From: Faucicola sp041855445
GTDB taxonomy: Bacteria > Pseudomonadota > Gammaproteobacteria > Pseudomonadales > Moraxellaceae
Length of the DNA stretch: 29,761 nt
Assembly: GCA_041855445.1 (NCBI GenBank)
Contig: JBHAEG010000053.1
Location: forward strand, 1 to 29,761
Direction: 5' to 3'
This document shows, piece after piece, positions 22,772 to 29,761 of this stretch. Numbering within the stretch: the stretch's first letter is position 1; every line of letters begins with the position of its first letter. Below the pieces are notes generated by a model. The model saw nothing but the letters and a program-made list of their open reading frames with translations, was not told the origin of the DNA and ran no database searches. The translations under genes and the position numbers were made by a program.

Positions 22772-23665
22772 ATGACAACCATTCAAGATAGATTAAAAGG
22801 CTCAGTCACAGCCTTAATAACTCCCATGCACAGTAACGGTGATATAGATTGGCAATCATTGGCAAATTTGATTGATTGGCAAATTGAACAAGGTACTGAT
22901 TGTTTAGTAGCGGTCGGCACAACTGGTGAATCAGCCACTTTGTCAATGCAAGAACATGCTGATGTTATTCAGTTTTTCATCAAACAAGTTAATGGCCGTG
23001 TGCCAGTGATTGCAGGCACAGGGGCAAATAATACCCTAGAGGCAATTGAATTGACCCAACATGCTAAACAAGCAGGGGCAGATTGTGCACTATTGGTAGC
23101 GCCTTATTATAATAAACCAACCCAAGAAGGCATTTATCGACATTATAAAGCTATTGCTGAAGCAGTCGATTTACCTCAAATGTTATACAATGTACCAAGC
23201 CGTACCGTGATTGACATTCAGCAAGCTACTGTTGAACGTTTAGCGGATATTGATAATATTGTCGCAATCAAAGATGCGACAGGTAATGTAGAGCGAGGGG
23301 CAAAACTGATTGAAGCAGTACAAGGGCGTATGGTGGTGTTATCAGGTGATGACGCAACAGCGATTGATTTGGTAAAATATGGAGCAAAAGGTAATATCTC
23401 CGTTACGGCAAATGTTGCACCAAAACTAATGCACCAAATCTTTACTCATGCGTTAAATGGTGAATTTGATATCGCATATGAATTAAATCAAAAGATTAAT
23501 CACTTACATAAAGATTTATTTATTGAATCTAGTCCAATTCCCGCTAAATATGCGTTGCACAAAATGGGTATGATTGAACAAGGTATTCGTTTACCACTGA
23601 CATGGTTATCTCATCAATATCAACAAACTATTGATGAAGCTTTAATAAAAGCAGGTTTATTATGA
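22772..23665 (+). CDS. dapA: 4-hydroxy-tetrahydrodipicolinate synthase
   Basis: DapA (297 aa) condenses pyruvate with aspartate semialdehyde, the first committed step to diaminopimelate and lysine. The Schiff-base lysine is K167 in NIVAIKDATGN. VGTTGESATLS (48-58) holds the Thr pair of the active site, and Y139 in MLYNVPSRT is the proton-relay Tyr. I chose the ATG at 22772, which has AGG 7 bases upstream. The longer reading from a GTG at 22715 would add residues not found in the family. The stop overlaps the start of the next lipoprotein gene by 4 bases (ATGA), so they are translationally coupled. Confidence 0.96.
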   Translation: MTTIQDRLKGSVTALITPMHSNGDIDWQSLANLIDWQIEQGTDCLVAVGTTGESATLSMQEHADVIQFFIKQVNGRVPVIAGTGANNTLEAIELTQHAKQAGADCALLVAPYYNKPTQEGIYRHYKAIAEAVDLPQMLYNVPSRTVIDIQQATVERLADIDNIVAIKDATGNVERGAKLIEAVQGRMVVLSGDDATAIDLVKYGAKGNISVTANVAPKLMHQIFTHALNGEFDIAYELNQKINHLHKDLFIESSPIPAKYALHKMGMIEQGIRLPLTWLSHQYQQTIDEALIKAGLL

Positions 23666-23946
23666 AAATAAACAAAACAACACGTTTCATGCTATTTGCC
23701 TGTTTGCTTGCCAGCTTGACAATGACAGGCTGTAGCTCAATAAAGCAATCTATGAATAATCAATCTTTAGACTATACACACACAAAAAAACTTGCCCCGA
23801 TTAAACTACCTGCCAATGCACAAACAACAACGTTTTCACCGTTATATCAAGTGCCAGAAGCAGGTACAAATACTCTAAAACTCCAAAATTCAAAAGGTAA
23901 ACGTTACCAACTGCCAAAACCTTACACTGAGACAAAGGCAAATTAA
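23662..23946 (+). CDS. Short BamC-like lipoprotein (N-terminal region only)
   Basis: The product is a 94-residue lipoprotein precursor with a signal peptide ending in MTGC (lipidated C24), leaving about 70 mature residues. The mature sequence has low complexity and no evident fold: SSIKQS, then KLAPIKLPANAQ, SPLYQVPEAG and a final KRYQLPKPY. This spacing resembles the extended N terminus of BamC/NlpB that lies along BamD in the outer-membrane BAM complex. The gene sits between dapA and purC, exactly where bamC lies in E. coli and Pseudomonas, and overlaps dapA by ATGA. The two helix-grip domains of full BamC are absent. Calling it a minimal BamC is inference from position and pattern. Confidence 0.8.
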   Translation: MKINKTTRFMLFACLLASLTMTGCSSIKQSMNNQSLDYTHTKKLAPIKLPANAQTTTFSPLYQVPEAGTNTLKLQNSKGKRYQLPKPYTETKAN

Positions 23947-23975
23947 TCGGATTTTGACAAACACTGGAACTTATT

Positions 23976-24692
23976 ATGCAAAAGCAACAACTTATCTACC
24001 AAGGCAAAGCCAAATCAGTCTATGAAACAGATAATGCAGACTATTTGATTTTGCATTTTCGTGATGATACATCAGCCTTTAATGGGGAACGCATTGAGCA
24101 ACTTGCCAGAAAAGGACAAGTAAACAATCGTTTTAATGCATTCATTATGCAAAAATTAGCAGAAGCTGGGATTGAAACTCATTTTGAACAACAACTTTCT
24201 GATGATGAAGTATTAGTAAAACGTTTAAAAATGATACCTGTAGAATGTGTGGTGCGTAACTATTCAGCAGGTAGCATTGTTAAGCGTTTAGGCTTAGAAG
24301 AAGGACAAGCATTTACACCAGCTACCTTTGAGCTATTTTATAAAGATGATGGACTAGGCGACCCACTGGTTAATGAATCGTTAGCCGTATCGCTTGGCTG
24401 GGCAACTCAGGCACAGCTTGATGAAATGAAAGCTTTAACCTATCGTGTCAATGAAGTATTATCAAAAATGTTTGATGATGCAGGATTAATGTTAGTTGAT
24501 TTTAAATTAGAATTTGGTATTTTTAAAGACCGTATCGTATTAGGCGATGAGTTTTCACCAGATGGCTGTCGTGTCTGGGATAAAGAAACTAAGAAAAAAC
24601 TAGACAAAGACCGTTTTCGTCAAAGTCTTGGTAATGTGATTGAAGGTTATGAAGAAGTTGCTCGCCGTATTGGTGTACCAATGCCAGAATAA
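23976..24692 (+). CDS. purC: SAICAR synthetase (phosphoribosylaminoimidazole-succinocarboxamide synthase)
   Basis: PurC (238 aa) joins aspartate to CAIR with ATP in purine synthesis. Typical stretches are IYQGKAKSVYETD (7-19), FRDDTSAFNGER near the N terminus, ECVVRNYSAGSIVKRLG in the middle, and LVDFKLEFG and LGDEFSPDGCRVWD in the C-terminal half. The length is normal for the bacterial monofunctional enzyme. It follows the BamC-like gene by 29 bases, has TGGAA before the ATG and ends the dapA operon at a clear terminator. Confidence 0.97.
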   Translation: MQKQQLIYQGKAKSVYETDNADYLILHFRDDTSAFNGERIEQLARKGQVNNRFNAFIMQKLAEAGIETHFEQQLSDDEVLVKRLKMIPVECVVRNYSAGSIVKRLGLEEGQAFTPATFELFYKDDGLGDPLVNESLAVSLGWATQAQLDEMKALTYRVNEVLSKMFDDAGLMLVDFKLEFGIFKDRIVLGDEFSPDGCRVWDKETKKKLDKDRFRQSLGNVIEGYEEVARRIGVPMPE

Positions 24693-24715
24693 TTTACAAT
24701 ACTCATATTACAATT

Positions 24716-24741
24716 AAACTGGGGTTCGCTCCAGTTTTTTT
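24716..24741 (+). terminator. Intrinsic terminator of the dapA-purC operon
   Basis: AAACTGGGG (24716-24724) pairs with CTCCAGTTT (24729-24737) around a TTCG tetraloop, with one G-U pair. Seven T residues follow (24735-24741). This is a textbook terminator. Confidence 0.95.
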
Positions 24742-24923
24742 ATACGGGTATTTTTACTAATAACATAATTTTTAGTATAGTACAATTCGTAAATCAATAT
24801 ACTACGTTTATTAAAGTACAAATTATCTGAATAAGTTATTAGCAGTTTTAAGCTTGACCCAATACAGATATGTAGTACGCCAAAAACGGTTAATATCTTA
24901 AAATAAAATTAAGGTAAATTTCT

Positions 24924-25025
24924 ATGATTTACTATGATTTTTGTAACTATATTAAAAAACAATACAAAAAAACTGCCGATAATGACATTTGTCCATGTAA
25001 ACTTAAGAAAATACCGCTACAATAG
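24924..25025 (+). CDS. Possible small Cys-containing protein (33 aa)
   Basis: This is an ATG-started frame of 33 codons with AAGGTAAATTTCT directly before it, a well-placed ribosome-binding site. The peptide starts MIYYDFCNYIKKQYKK and continues with NDICPCKLKK. It therefore has three Cys, including a CPC pair, and eight Lys. It lies in an otherwise empty region upstream of pgsA and does not resemble a family I know. Its end overlaps the putative pgsA promoter box at 25018-25023, which speaks against both being right. It could be a chance ORF. Confidence 0.3.
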   Translation: MIYYDFCNYIKKQYKKTADNDICPCKLKKIPLQ

Positions 25026-25039
25026 CAAAATTTTTATGA
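25021..25039 (+). repeat. 19-bp repeat, copy 2 (upstream of pgsA)
   Basis: It is identical to bases 15724-15742 (AATAGCAAAATTTTTATGA). It ends 63 bases before the pgsA start, close to the 72 bases seen for the other copy. A TACAAT box (25018-25023) overlaps its left end. Confidence 0.55.
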
Positions 25040-25102
25040 AAAAATATTATGATAAAATAAAGTTTGCCTGCAAACAATATTTTTAATCATAGGGAATTTT
25101 CT

Positions 25103-25783
25103 ATGAGTTCGCCAAATTCTAGCCAGCCCAACCATAACCTTACCACCCCATCGAATACGACAGGGATTTTTAATTTACCTAATAATTTGACCATTGCTCG
25201 AATTATTATGATACCATTATTTGTATTAATTGCTTATTGGCCACCTGCGATGGGTATTAATCAACCTGCAATTACTGATAATATGATTGCTAATATTGGT
25301 ATGTATCAATTTAGTGATAGCTTACTACGACATTTTTTATTAACGTTTGTGTTTGTGTTGGCGGCAATTACTGACTGGCTTGATGGCTATTTTGCAAGAA
25401 AACTCAATATTAGCTCAGCATTTGGGCGATTTTTAGACCCAGTCGCTGATAAATTAATGGTAGCGGCAGCGTTGATTATTTTGGTGCAATGGCACCCTGA
25501 TATTGTGATGGCGATTTCGGCAATCGTGATAATTTCTCGTGAAATTGCGGTATCAGCATTACGAGAGTGGATGGCTGAACTTGGTAATCGTACCAGTGTT
25601 GCAGTGTCATATGTAGGTAAATTAAAAACAGCCTTTCAAATGACTGCTATCACTGTATTACTGCTCAACTGGGAAACATTAGAAATTTTAGGTTATGCCT
25701 TAATGTTAATGGCGGTTGTTTTAACATTATGGTCAATGATAATTTACTTAAAAGCGGCATGGCCATATTTACGACAGCCATGA
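25103..25783 (+). CDS. pgsA: CDP-diacylglycerol-glycerol-3-phosphate 3-phosphatidyltransferase
   Basis: PgsA (226 aa) is an inner-membrane enzyme that makes phosphatidylglycerol phosphate from CDP-diacylglycerol and glycerol 3-phosphate. The CDP-alcohol phosphatidyltransferase motif is complete: D91-x2-D94-G95-x2-A98-R99-x8-G108-x3-D112-x3-D116, within TDWLDGYFAR and FGRFLDPVADK. Several hydrophobic helices follow. The protein is longer than E. coli PgsA (182 aa). It has a Ser/Asn/Pro-rich N-terminal tail of about 20 residues and a polar insert of about 25-30 residues (about 47-76) between the first two helices. The ATG at 25103 has AGGGA 7 bases upstream; an upstream in-frame TTG (25064) lacks this. 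It converges on hisF with only 14 bases between the stops. Confidence 0.93.
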   Translation: MSSPNSSQPNHNLTTPSNTTGIFNLPNNLTIARIIMIPLFVLIAYWPPAMGINQPAITDNMIANIGMYQFSDSLLRHFLLTFVFVLAAITDWLDGYFARKLNISSAFGRFLDPVADKLMVAAALIILVQWHPDIVMAISAIVIISREIAVSALREWMAELGNRTSVAVSYVGKLKTAFQMTAITVLLLNWETLEILGYALMLMAVVLTLWSMIIYLKAAWPYLRQP

Positions 25784-25797
25784 CGCAATATCTGACA

Positions 25798-26580
25798 TTA
25801 TAATCGCATGTCGATGCCTCTATCTGCCATATATTGTTTGGCTTGAGCAATGCTATATTCACCAAAATGAAAAATACTAGCCGCCAACACTGCATCAGCA
25901 CCACCAAGCAAAACGCCCTCTGCTAAATGTTGTAAATTACCAACACCACCAGAAGCAATCACAGGAATTTTGACTGTATCTGTGATTTTTTTCATCAAAC
26001 CTAAATCATAACCTGCTTTTGTACCATCAGCGTCCATTGAGGTCACTAATAACTCACCTGCCCCAAAGTCTGCCATTTTTTTTGCCCATGCCAGTGCATC
26101 AATACCTGTTGGCTTACGTCCACCATGCGTAAAAATTTCCCAGCGAGGCTGTAACTGTCCATCTATGAGAACATCATCAACCCGTTTTGCATCAATCGCT
26201 ACCACGATACATTGATTACCAAAACGGCTCGAAGCCTCCGCCACAAATTCAGGATTAAAAATTGCGGCTGAATTGATTGATACTTTATCTGCACCCGCAT
26301 TTAGCAATTGGCGAATATCTTCAATTTTTCTTACCCCACCACCAACTGTCAAAGGGACAAAAACCGTTTCTGCCATACGCTCAACTGTGTGATAAGTCGT
26401 ATCTCGTCCATGATGCGTTGCTGTAATGTCTAAAAAAGTGATTTCATCAGCTCCTTGCTCGTTATAACGTTGAGCAATTTCTACAGGGTCGCCTGCGTCT
26501 TTAATATCAACAAATTTTACCCCTTTGACAACCCGACCATTATCGACATCTAAACAGGGAATGATACGTTTGGCTAACAT
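25798..26580 (-). CDS. hisF: Imidazole glycerol phosphate synthase, cyclase subunit
   Basis: HisF (260 aa) works with the glutaminase HisH to convert PRFAR and ammonia to imidazole glycerol phosphate and AICAR in histidine synthesis. It is a TIM barrel with catalytic D11 in IIPCLDVDNGRVVKG and D130 in VAIDAKRVDD. PLTVGGGVRK (76-85) and the VIASGGVGN stretch form the two phosphate sites. I start at MLAKRIIPCL (ATG at 26580), which has AGGA 9 bases upstream. A longer frame from 26613 would add 11 residues not seen in the family. No other his gene is in the window. The P-II gene lies 58 bases upstream on the same strand without a clear terminator, so the two may be co-transcribed. Confidence 0.96.
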   Translation of the reverse strand: MLAKRIIPCLDVDNGRVVKGVKFVDIKDAGDPVEIAQRYNEQGADEITFLDITATHHGRDTTYHTVERMAETVFVPLTVGGGVRKIEDIRQLLNAGADKVSINSAAIFNPEFVAEASSRFGNQCIVVAIDAKRVDDVLIDGQLQPRWEIFTHGGRKPTGIDALAWAKKMADFGAGELLVTSMDADGTKAGYDLGLMKKITDTVKIPVIASGGVGNLQHLAEGVLLGGADAVLAASIFHFGEYSIAQAKQYMADRGIDMRL

Positions 26581-26638
26581 TTTAAAATTCCTATGATTAT
26601 CTACAGTTATCAATCATATTTGTGATTATGATTAATAG

Positions 26639-26977
26639 TTAAATAGCATTTGCCCCTGTTTCACCCGTACGAATACGAATGACCTGCTCCAAATTAGTAA
26701 CAAAAATTTTACCATCACCAATTTTGCCAGTGCTAGCGACTCGAATGATTGTTTCGATAGCAGGCTCGACAAGTTCATCAGTTACTGCGATTTCCATCTT
26801 AATTTTTGGTAAAAAATCAACCACATATTCTGCCCCACGATACAATTCAGTATGCCCTTTTTGTCGTCCAAAACCCTTCACTTCAGTAATTGTCACACCT
26901 TGCACTCCGATTTCTGAAAGGGCTTCTCGAACATCGTCCAGTTTAAAAGGCTTCAAAATGGCAGTAATTAATTTCAT
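26639..26977 (-). CDS. Nitrogen regulatory protein P-II (GlnB/GlnK)
   Basis: This trimeric signal protein (112 aa) senses 2-oxoglutarate, ATP/ADP and, through uridylylation, glutamine status. Signatures are KLDDVREAL (12-20), the T-loop GRQKGHTELYRGAEYVVDFLPK (residues 37-58) with the uridylylation site Y51, and TGKIGDGKIFV. GlnK and GlnB cannot be told apart safely from this alone. GlnK is usually next to the ammonium channel gene amtB, which is not seen on either side here. AAGGA precedes the ATG. A minus-strand TATAAT at 27031-27036 is the probable -10 box. I see no sigma54 motif. Confidence 0.94.
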   Translation of the reverse strand: MKLITAILKPFKLDDVREALSEIGVQGVTITEVKGFGRQKGHTELYRGAEYVVDFLPKIKMEIAVTDELVEPAIETIIRVASTGKIGDGKIFVTNLEQVIRIRTGETGANAI

Positions 26978-27030
26978 GACAAAATTCCTTTAACTTGCTT
27001 GTTGCTGGTATGAATTGTTACAAATTGACT

Positions 27031-27074
27031 ATTATAACGAAATTTTGACATTTCATCTAATCACAAAATGTTAT
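27031..27074. promoter_or_regulatory. Overlapping divergent promoters of the P-II gene and murD
   Basis: For the P-II gene (minus), a perfect TATAAT box lies at 27031-27036, but its -35 region is poor (TAGATG). For murD (plus), a perfect TTGACA lies at 27045-27050, with TGTTAT at 27069-27074 after an 18-base spacer or TATGAT at 27072-27077. The two promoters face away from each other and overlap, so polymerase binding to one could hinder the other. Confidence 0.5.
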
Positions 27075-27127
27075 GATAATATATTTGACCCTTGATAAAT
27101 TTAACAATTTTAATGGTAGCAACGAAT

Positions 27128-28537
27128 ATGGCATCATCAACGCAAGCTGGCAATGTAGTAAGTCAGCAAAATCAATTACAAGTTGTGGTTGGATTAGGTA
27201 GTTCTGGATTATCGGCGGTTCAGTACCTTGAACAACAAGGCTACCCTGTGGCAGTGACTGATGGTGGTTATCCAACACTTGCCAATCAATTACCTAAACA
27301 TATTATTACAAAATTTGGGGAAATTGACGGCGAACTATTAACCAAAGCTAGCCGAATTATTATCAGCCCAGGCATTAATCCAAACTTAGCTGTTTTTTCG
27401 GCAGCCAAAGCATTAAATATTCCTTTAGTTAGTGATATTCAGCTATTTCATGAACAATGCAAGCAAAAAAATATCCCTATTGTCGCAATTACAGGGTCAA
27501 ACGCCAAAAGTACAGTAACAACATTAGTTGGTCAAATGGCAAAAGATGCAGGTAAAAAAGTGGGTATTGGCGGTAATCTAGGCACGCCTGCACTCAATTT
27601 ATTAAAACAACCGATTGAATTAGCTATTCTTGAACTATCCAGCTTTCAGCTAGAAACCGTCAGTAATTTACAAGCAAAAGTCGCTACTGTGTTAAATATG
27701 TCACCTGACCACCTTGACCGTCATGGTGATATGGCTGGCTATCAACAGATAAAACATCGTATTTTTCAAGGTGTTCAGTCTATTGTTATCAATGCAGATG
27801 ACCCTCGTAGCTATGTAGAAAATGTCAAAGATGTTCCAGTAATTACTTTTGGTCAGCAAGTGCCAACTGATAACAACTATGGCTTAATTATTGATGAAAA
27901 TAATGATATTTGGCTGGCTCGTGGTCATGAAAAATTATTACATGAAAAAGATTTACAAATCAAAGGACAACATAATTTATTAAATGCGTTGTCAGCATTG
28001 GCATTGGGTGAATTAGCAGGATTATCTTTAGATAGTATGTTGCAAACCTTAAAAAATTTTGCAGGGCTACCGCATCGTTGTCAATTTGTTATTCATAACA
28101 ATGGGGTCGATTGCTATGATGACTCAAAGGGGACGAATATTGGTTCAACGATTGCAGCGATTGAAGGATTAGGCAAGGTATATGCACCAAAAAACAAACG
28201 GTTAGCAATAATTTTGGGCGGGCAAGGTAAAGGACAAGATTTTGCAGAATTAGAAGCTTGTTTAAAAACTTATGTCAGTCATATTTATCTTATCGGTGAA
28301 GATGCCCCTAAAATTGCTAGTGACTTGGCTGGTGTTGGCATTGAAACAAAAAATGATTGCAAAATTCAAATAAAATTTACCCAAACTTTGGAAAATACCA
28401 TACCACAAGCTTGGAAAGATTGTCAAAACCACGCTGAAATCGGTGTATTACTATTATCACCTGCATGTGCCAGTCTGGACCAATTCTCTAGCTATGCAGA
28501 AAGAGGCAACTTATTTCAACAATTAGTGATGATGTAA
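27128..28537 (+). CDS. murD: UDP-N-acetylmuramoylalanine-D-glutamate ligase
   Basis: MurD adds D-Glu to UDP-MurNAc-L-Ala in cytoplasmic peptidoglycan precursor synthesis. Counting from the ATG at 27128 the protein has 469 residues. Elements seen are VVVGLGSSGLSA (19-30), the ATP loop AITGSNAKSTVTTL (120-133), ELSSFQLETV, MSPDHLDRHG, the GLPHRCQ motif and a C-terminal LLSPACASLDQF. An in-frame ATG at 27113 (474 aa) is also possible, and neither has a strong ribosome-binding site. The N-terminal 17 residues before the Rossmann strand are polar and Gln/Ser-rich. murD is followed by ftsW, as in division/cell-wall clusters, but the upstream mraY and murF genes are replaced by the P-II gene. Confidence 0.95.
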   Translation: MASSTQAGNVVSQQNQLQVVVGLGSSGLSAVQYLEQQGYPVAVTDGGYPTLANQLPKHIITKFGEIDGELLTKASRIIISPGINPNLAVFSAAKALNIPLVSDIQLFHEQCKQKNIPIVAITGSNAKSTVTTLVGQMAKDAGKKVGIGGNLGTPALNLLKQPIELAILELSSFQLETVSNLQAKVATVLNMSPDHLDRHGDMAGYQQIKHRIFQGVQSIVINADDPRSYVENVKDVPVITFGQQVPTDNNYGLIIDENNDIWLARGHEKLLHEKDLQIKGQHNLLNALSALALGELAGLSLDSMLQTLKNFAGLPHRCQFVIHNNGVDCYDDSKGTNIGSTIAAIEGLGKVYAPKNKRLAIILGGQGKGQDFAELEACLKTYVSHIYLIGEDAPKIASDLAGVGIETKNDCKIQIKFTQTLENTIPQAWKDCQNHAEIGVLLLSPACASLDQFSSYAERGNLFQQLVMM

Positions 28538-28583
28538 GATATAAATGAATTGTCATATCATTGTTTTTAATAGGTAAAAATTT

Positions 28584-29759
28584 ATGCAAGTATTGACATC
28601 GGTAAGAAATCGAAAAAAGTCTAGTTGGCTACCACCGCCACGTTCTCTTTTATTAACCACGGTTGCCATCTTATTGGTCATTAGTTTATTGATGATAGCC
28701 TCTTCGTCATTACCTTATGCCAATAGTAAGCAATATTCTAATGATTTATATTTTTTTTATAATCAGTTGATTTATGCAGGGTTAGGGATTGCCTTAGCAT
28801 GGGGCGTATCAAAAATTCCATTACGCCATATTTTTAATTTTACTTTTTTATTTTTTTCAGGTGTGGCTTGTATTGGCTTATTATTATATACATTAATGTT
28901 TGGTATTAATGTTTATGGTAGTACACGTTGGATTTCATTGGGATTTGCTAATTTTCAGCCTGCAGAGTTGTTAAAATTGGTGATGATATTGTTCACTTCT
29001 GATTATCTGGTTAGGCGTTCTTACGAAATCCGAGGTAACACATGGATGGGCTTTTTTCGCATCGCTGTCATTGTCACCATGGTCGGGTTTTTATTACTCG
29101 CCCAGCCTGATTTTGGTTCACTAGCAGTCATTACAGCTTGTTTAGCAAGTATGTTATTCGTGGCAGGTCTGCCTAAAGGTCAAGTTGTATTCGCCATCAC
29201 GGTGTTAAGTGCCATGCTAGTGACGCTAATTTTAGGGGCAAGTTATCGATTAAAACGAGTACTAACATTTTTAGACCCTTTTGATGATGTACAAGATTCA
29301 GATTATCAGCTTGCCCGCAGTTTAGTTGCTTTTGCTCGTGGAGAATGGACTGGCGTTGGTTATGGTGAAAGTATTCTAAAGCTTTCCCATTTACCAGAAG
29401 CACATACTGATTTTATTTTAGCAATTACAGGCGAAGAGTTAGGACTAAGTGGTGTATTATTTATTCTTGCTTTACAAGCAATTTTGATAGCAACCATCAT
29501 GAAAATTAGCTTTGACGCATTAAAACGTAATCAACGCCGTTTGAGTTATTTTGCTTTTGGAACAGGCATGTTATTTTTTGCTCAGGTACTGATTAATGGT
29601 GGTATGAATTTAGGTATTTTACCAACCAAAGGACTCACTATGCCATTTTTTAGTTATGGTGGCTCTTCATTAATTATTAATTTGATTGCGATTGGTATTT
29701 TATTAAGGATTGTTCAGGAGTCGCCTGATATTCCTAAAAATGAATGCCGTTATTATTAA
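28584..29759 (+). CDS. ftsW: Peptidoglycan glycosyltransferase FtsW (SEDS family)
   Basis: FtsW is the division-specific SEDS polymerase that extends glycan strands from lipid II together with its cognate class B penicillin-binding protein. The 391-residue protein has about ten transmembrane helices after a basic cytoplasmic tail. SEDS signatures are GSTRWISLGFANFQPAEL (residues 112-129), the catalytic Asp D276 in PEAHTDFILAITGEELG, and INGGMNLGILPTKGLTMPFFSYGGSS (residues 337-362). It starts 46 bases after murD and ends 2 bases before the window edge. The usual next genes, murG and murC, would lie outside. RodA is the main alternative, but the murD neighbour favours FtsW. Confidence 0.94.
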   Translation: MQVLTSVRNRKKSSWLPPPRSLLLTTVAILLVISLLMIASSSLPYANSKQYSNDLYFFYNQLIYAGLGIALAWGVSKIPLRHIFNFTFLFFSGVACIGLLLYTLMFGINVYGSTRWISLGFANFQPAELLKLVMILFTSDYLVRRSYEIRGNTWMGFFRIAVIVTMVGFLLLAQPDFGSLAVITACLASMLFVAGLPKGQVVFAITVLSAMLVTLILGASYRLKRVLTFLDPFDDVQDSDYQLARSLVAFARGEWTGVGYGESILKLSHLPEAHTDFILAITGEELGLSGVLFILALQAILIATIMKISFDALKRNQRRLSYFAFGTGMLFFAQVLINGGMNLGILPTKGLTMPFFSYGGSSLIINLIAIGILLRIVQESPDIPKNECRYY

Positions 29760-29761
29760 AT

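Larger units (their letters stand above)
24693..25102. other. 410-base intergenic region between purC and pgsA
   Basis: It contains the purC terminator (24716-24741), a small ORF of 33 codons with a good ribosome-binding site (24924-25025), a TACAAT box (25018-25023) and the second copy of the 19-bp repeat (25021-25039). A 7-bp inverted repeat TAGTATA/TATACTA lies at 24773-24804. The stretch 24742-24910 shows nothing else that I recognise. No tRNA-like fold was found by eye. Confidence 0.5.

Noticed and set aside
25064..25102. TTG start for PgsA
   Set aside because: There is no ribosome-binding site, whereas AGGGA precedes the ATG at 25103.
26612..26633. AATCATA/TATGATT hairpin as terminator of the P-II gene
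   Set aside because: The stem is only 7 A/T-rich pairs and no T run follows on the minus strand.
26978..27060. Sigma54 promoter for the P-II gene
   Set aside because: No GG-N10-GC pair at TGGCAC-N5-TTGCA-like spacing was found; a perfect TATAAT box is present instead.
1..29761. CRISPR array, insertion sequences, phage genes, tRNA or rRNA
   Set aside because: No regularly spaced direct repeats, transposase or phage motifs, or cloverleaf/rRNA stretches were seen by eye on either strand.

Overview
The window looks like chromosomal DNA from an AT-rich gammaproteobacterium, most likely of the family Moraxellaceae (Moraxella/Psychrobacter/Acinetobacter relatives). The basis is the protein style of EF-Tu, DsbA, UbiG and MurD, and gene neighbourhoods typical of gammaproteobacteria: ubiG followed by a MupP-type phosphatase, pabC-mltG-tmk, dapA-bamC-purC and murD-ftsW. 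This is inference from recognised families; no database search was possible. I see no rRNA, tRNA, CRISPR array, insertion sequence or prophage. The region is chromosomal backbone with a few accessory genes.

Layout. Bases 1-257 hold the 3' end of tuf (+) and its terminator. Bases 355-8818 (-) hold a six-gene leucine/isovalerate catabolism operon. Read in the direction of transcription it is: an acyl-CoA synthetase, methylcrotonyl-CoA carboxylase beta (liuB), methylglutaconyl-CoA hydratase (liuC), methylcrotonyl-CoA carboxylase alpha (liuD), HMG-CoA lyase (liuE) and isovaleryl-CoA dehydrogenase (liuA). Together these turn isovaleryl-CoA into acetyl-CoA and acetoacetate. Bases 9139-12404 (-) carry a small Gly-rich lipoprotein, a SirB2-like membrane protein, kdsA, a crotonase and a solitary Roadblock/LC7 protein.

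An orphan PTS-EIIC-like (PfoR-type) membrane protein (12915-13991, +) converges on dsbA (14058-14681, -). From 14956 to 24692 everything reads +: ubiG, a MupP/Gph-type HAD phosphatase, a lipoprotein, pabC, mltG, tmk, a DegP/MucD-type protease, a membrane-anchored metallophosphoesterase, dapA, a very short BamC-like lipoprotein and purC. pgsA (+) follows and converges on hisF and a P-II gene (-). The window closes with murD and ftsW (+), the start of a division/cell-wall cluster that continues beyond it.

Most interesting points: (1) a 94-residue lipoprotein in the bamC position that seems to keep only the N-terminal BamD-binding part of BamC; (2) iterated AGGTTT(A)/TAAACCT motifs, including a perfect 12-bp dyad, between the protease and the metallophosphoesterase; (3) two dyad elements upstream of the orphan EIIC gene; (4) a palindrome overlapping the -35 box of a good promoter for the Roadblock gene; (5) a metallophosphoesterase with a degraded metal site; (6) a 19-bp intergenic repeat at similar distances upstream of the HAD phosphatase gene and pgsA; (7) an intrinsic terminator that encodes the C terminus of PabC; and (8) a DsbA with a CGHC active site. 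None of these amounts to a clearly new multi-gene system.
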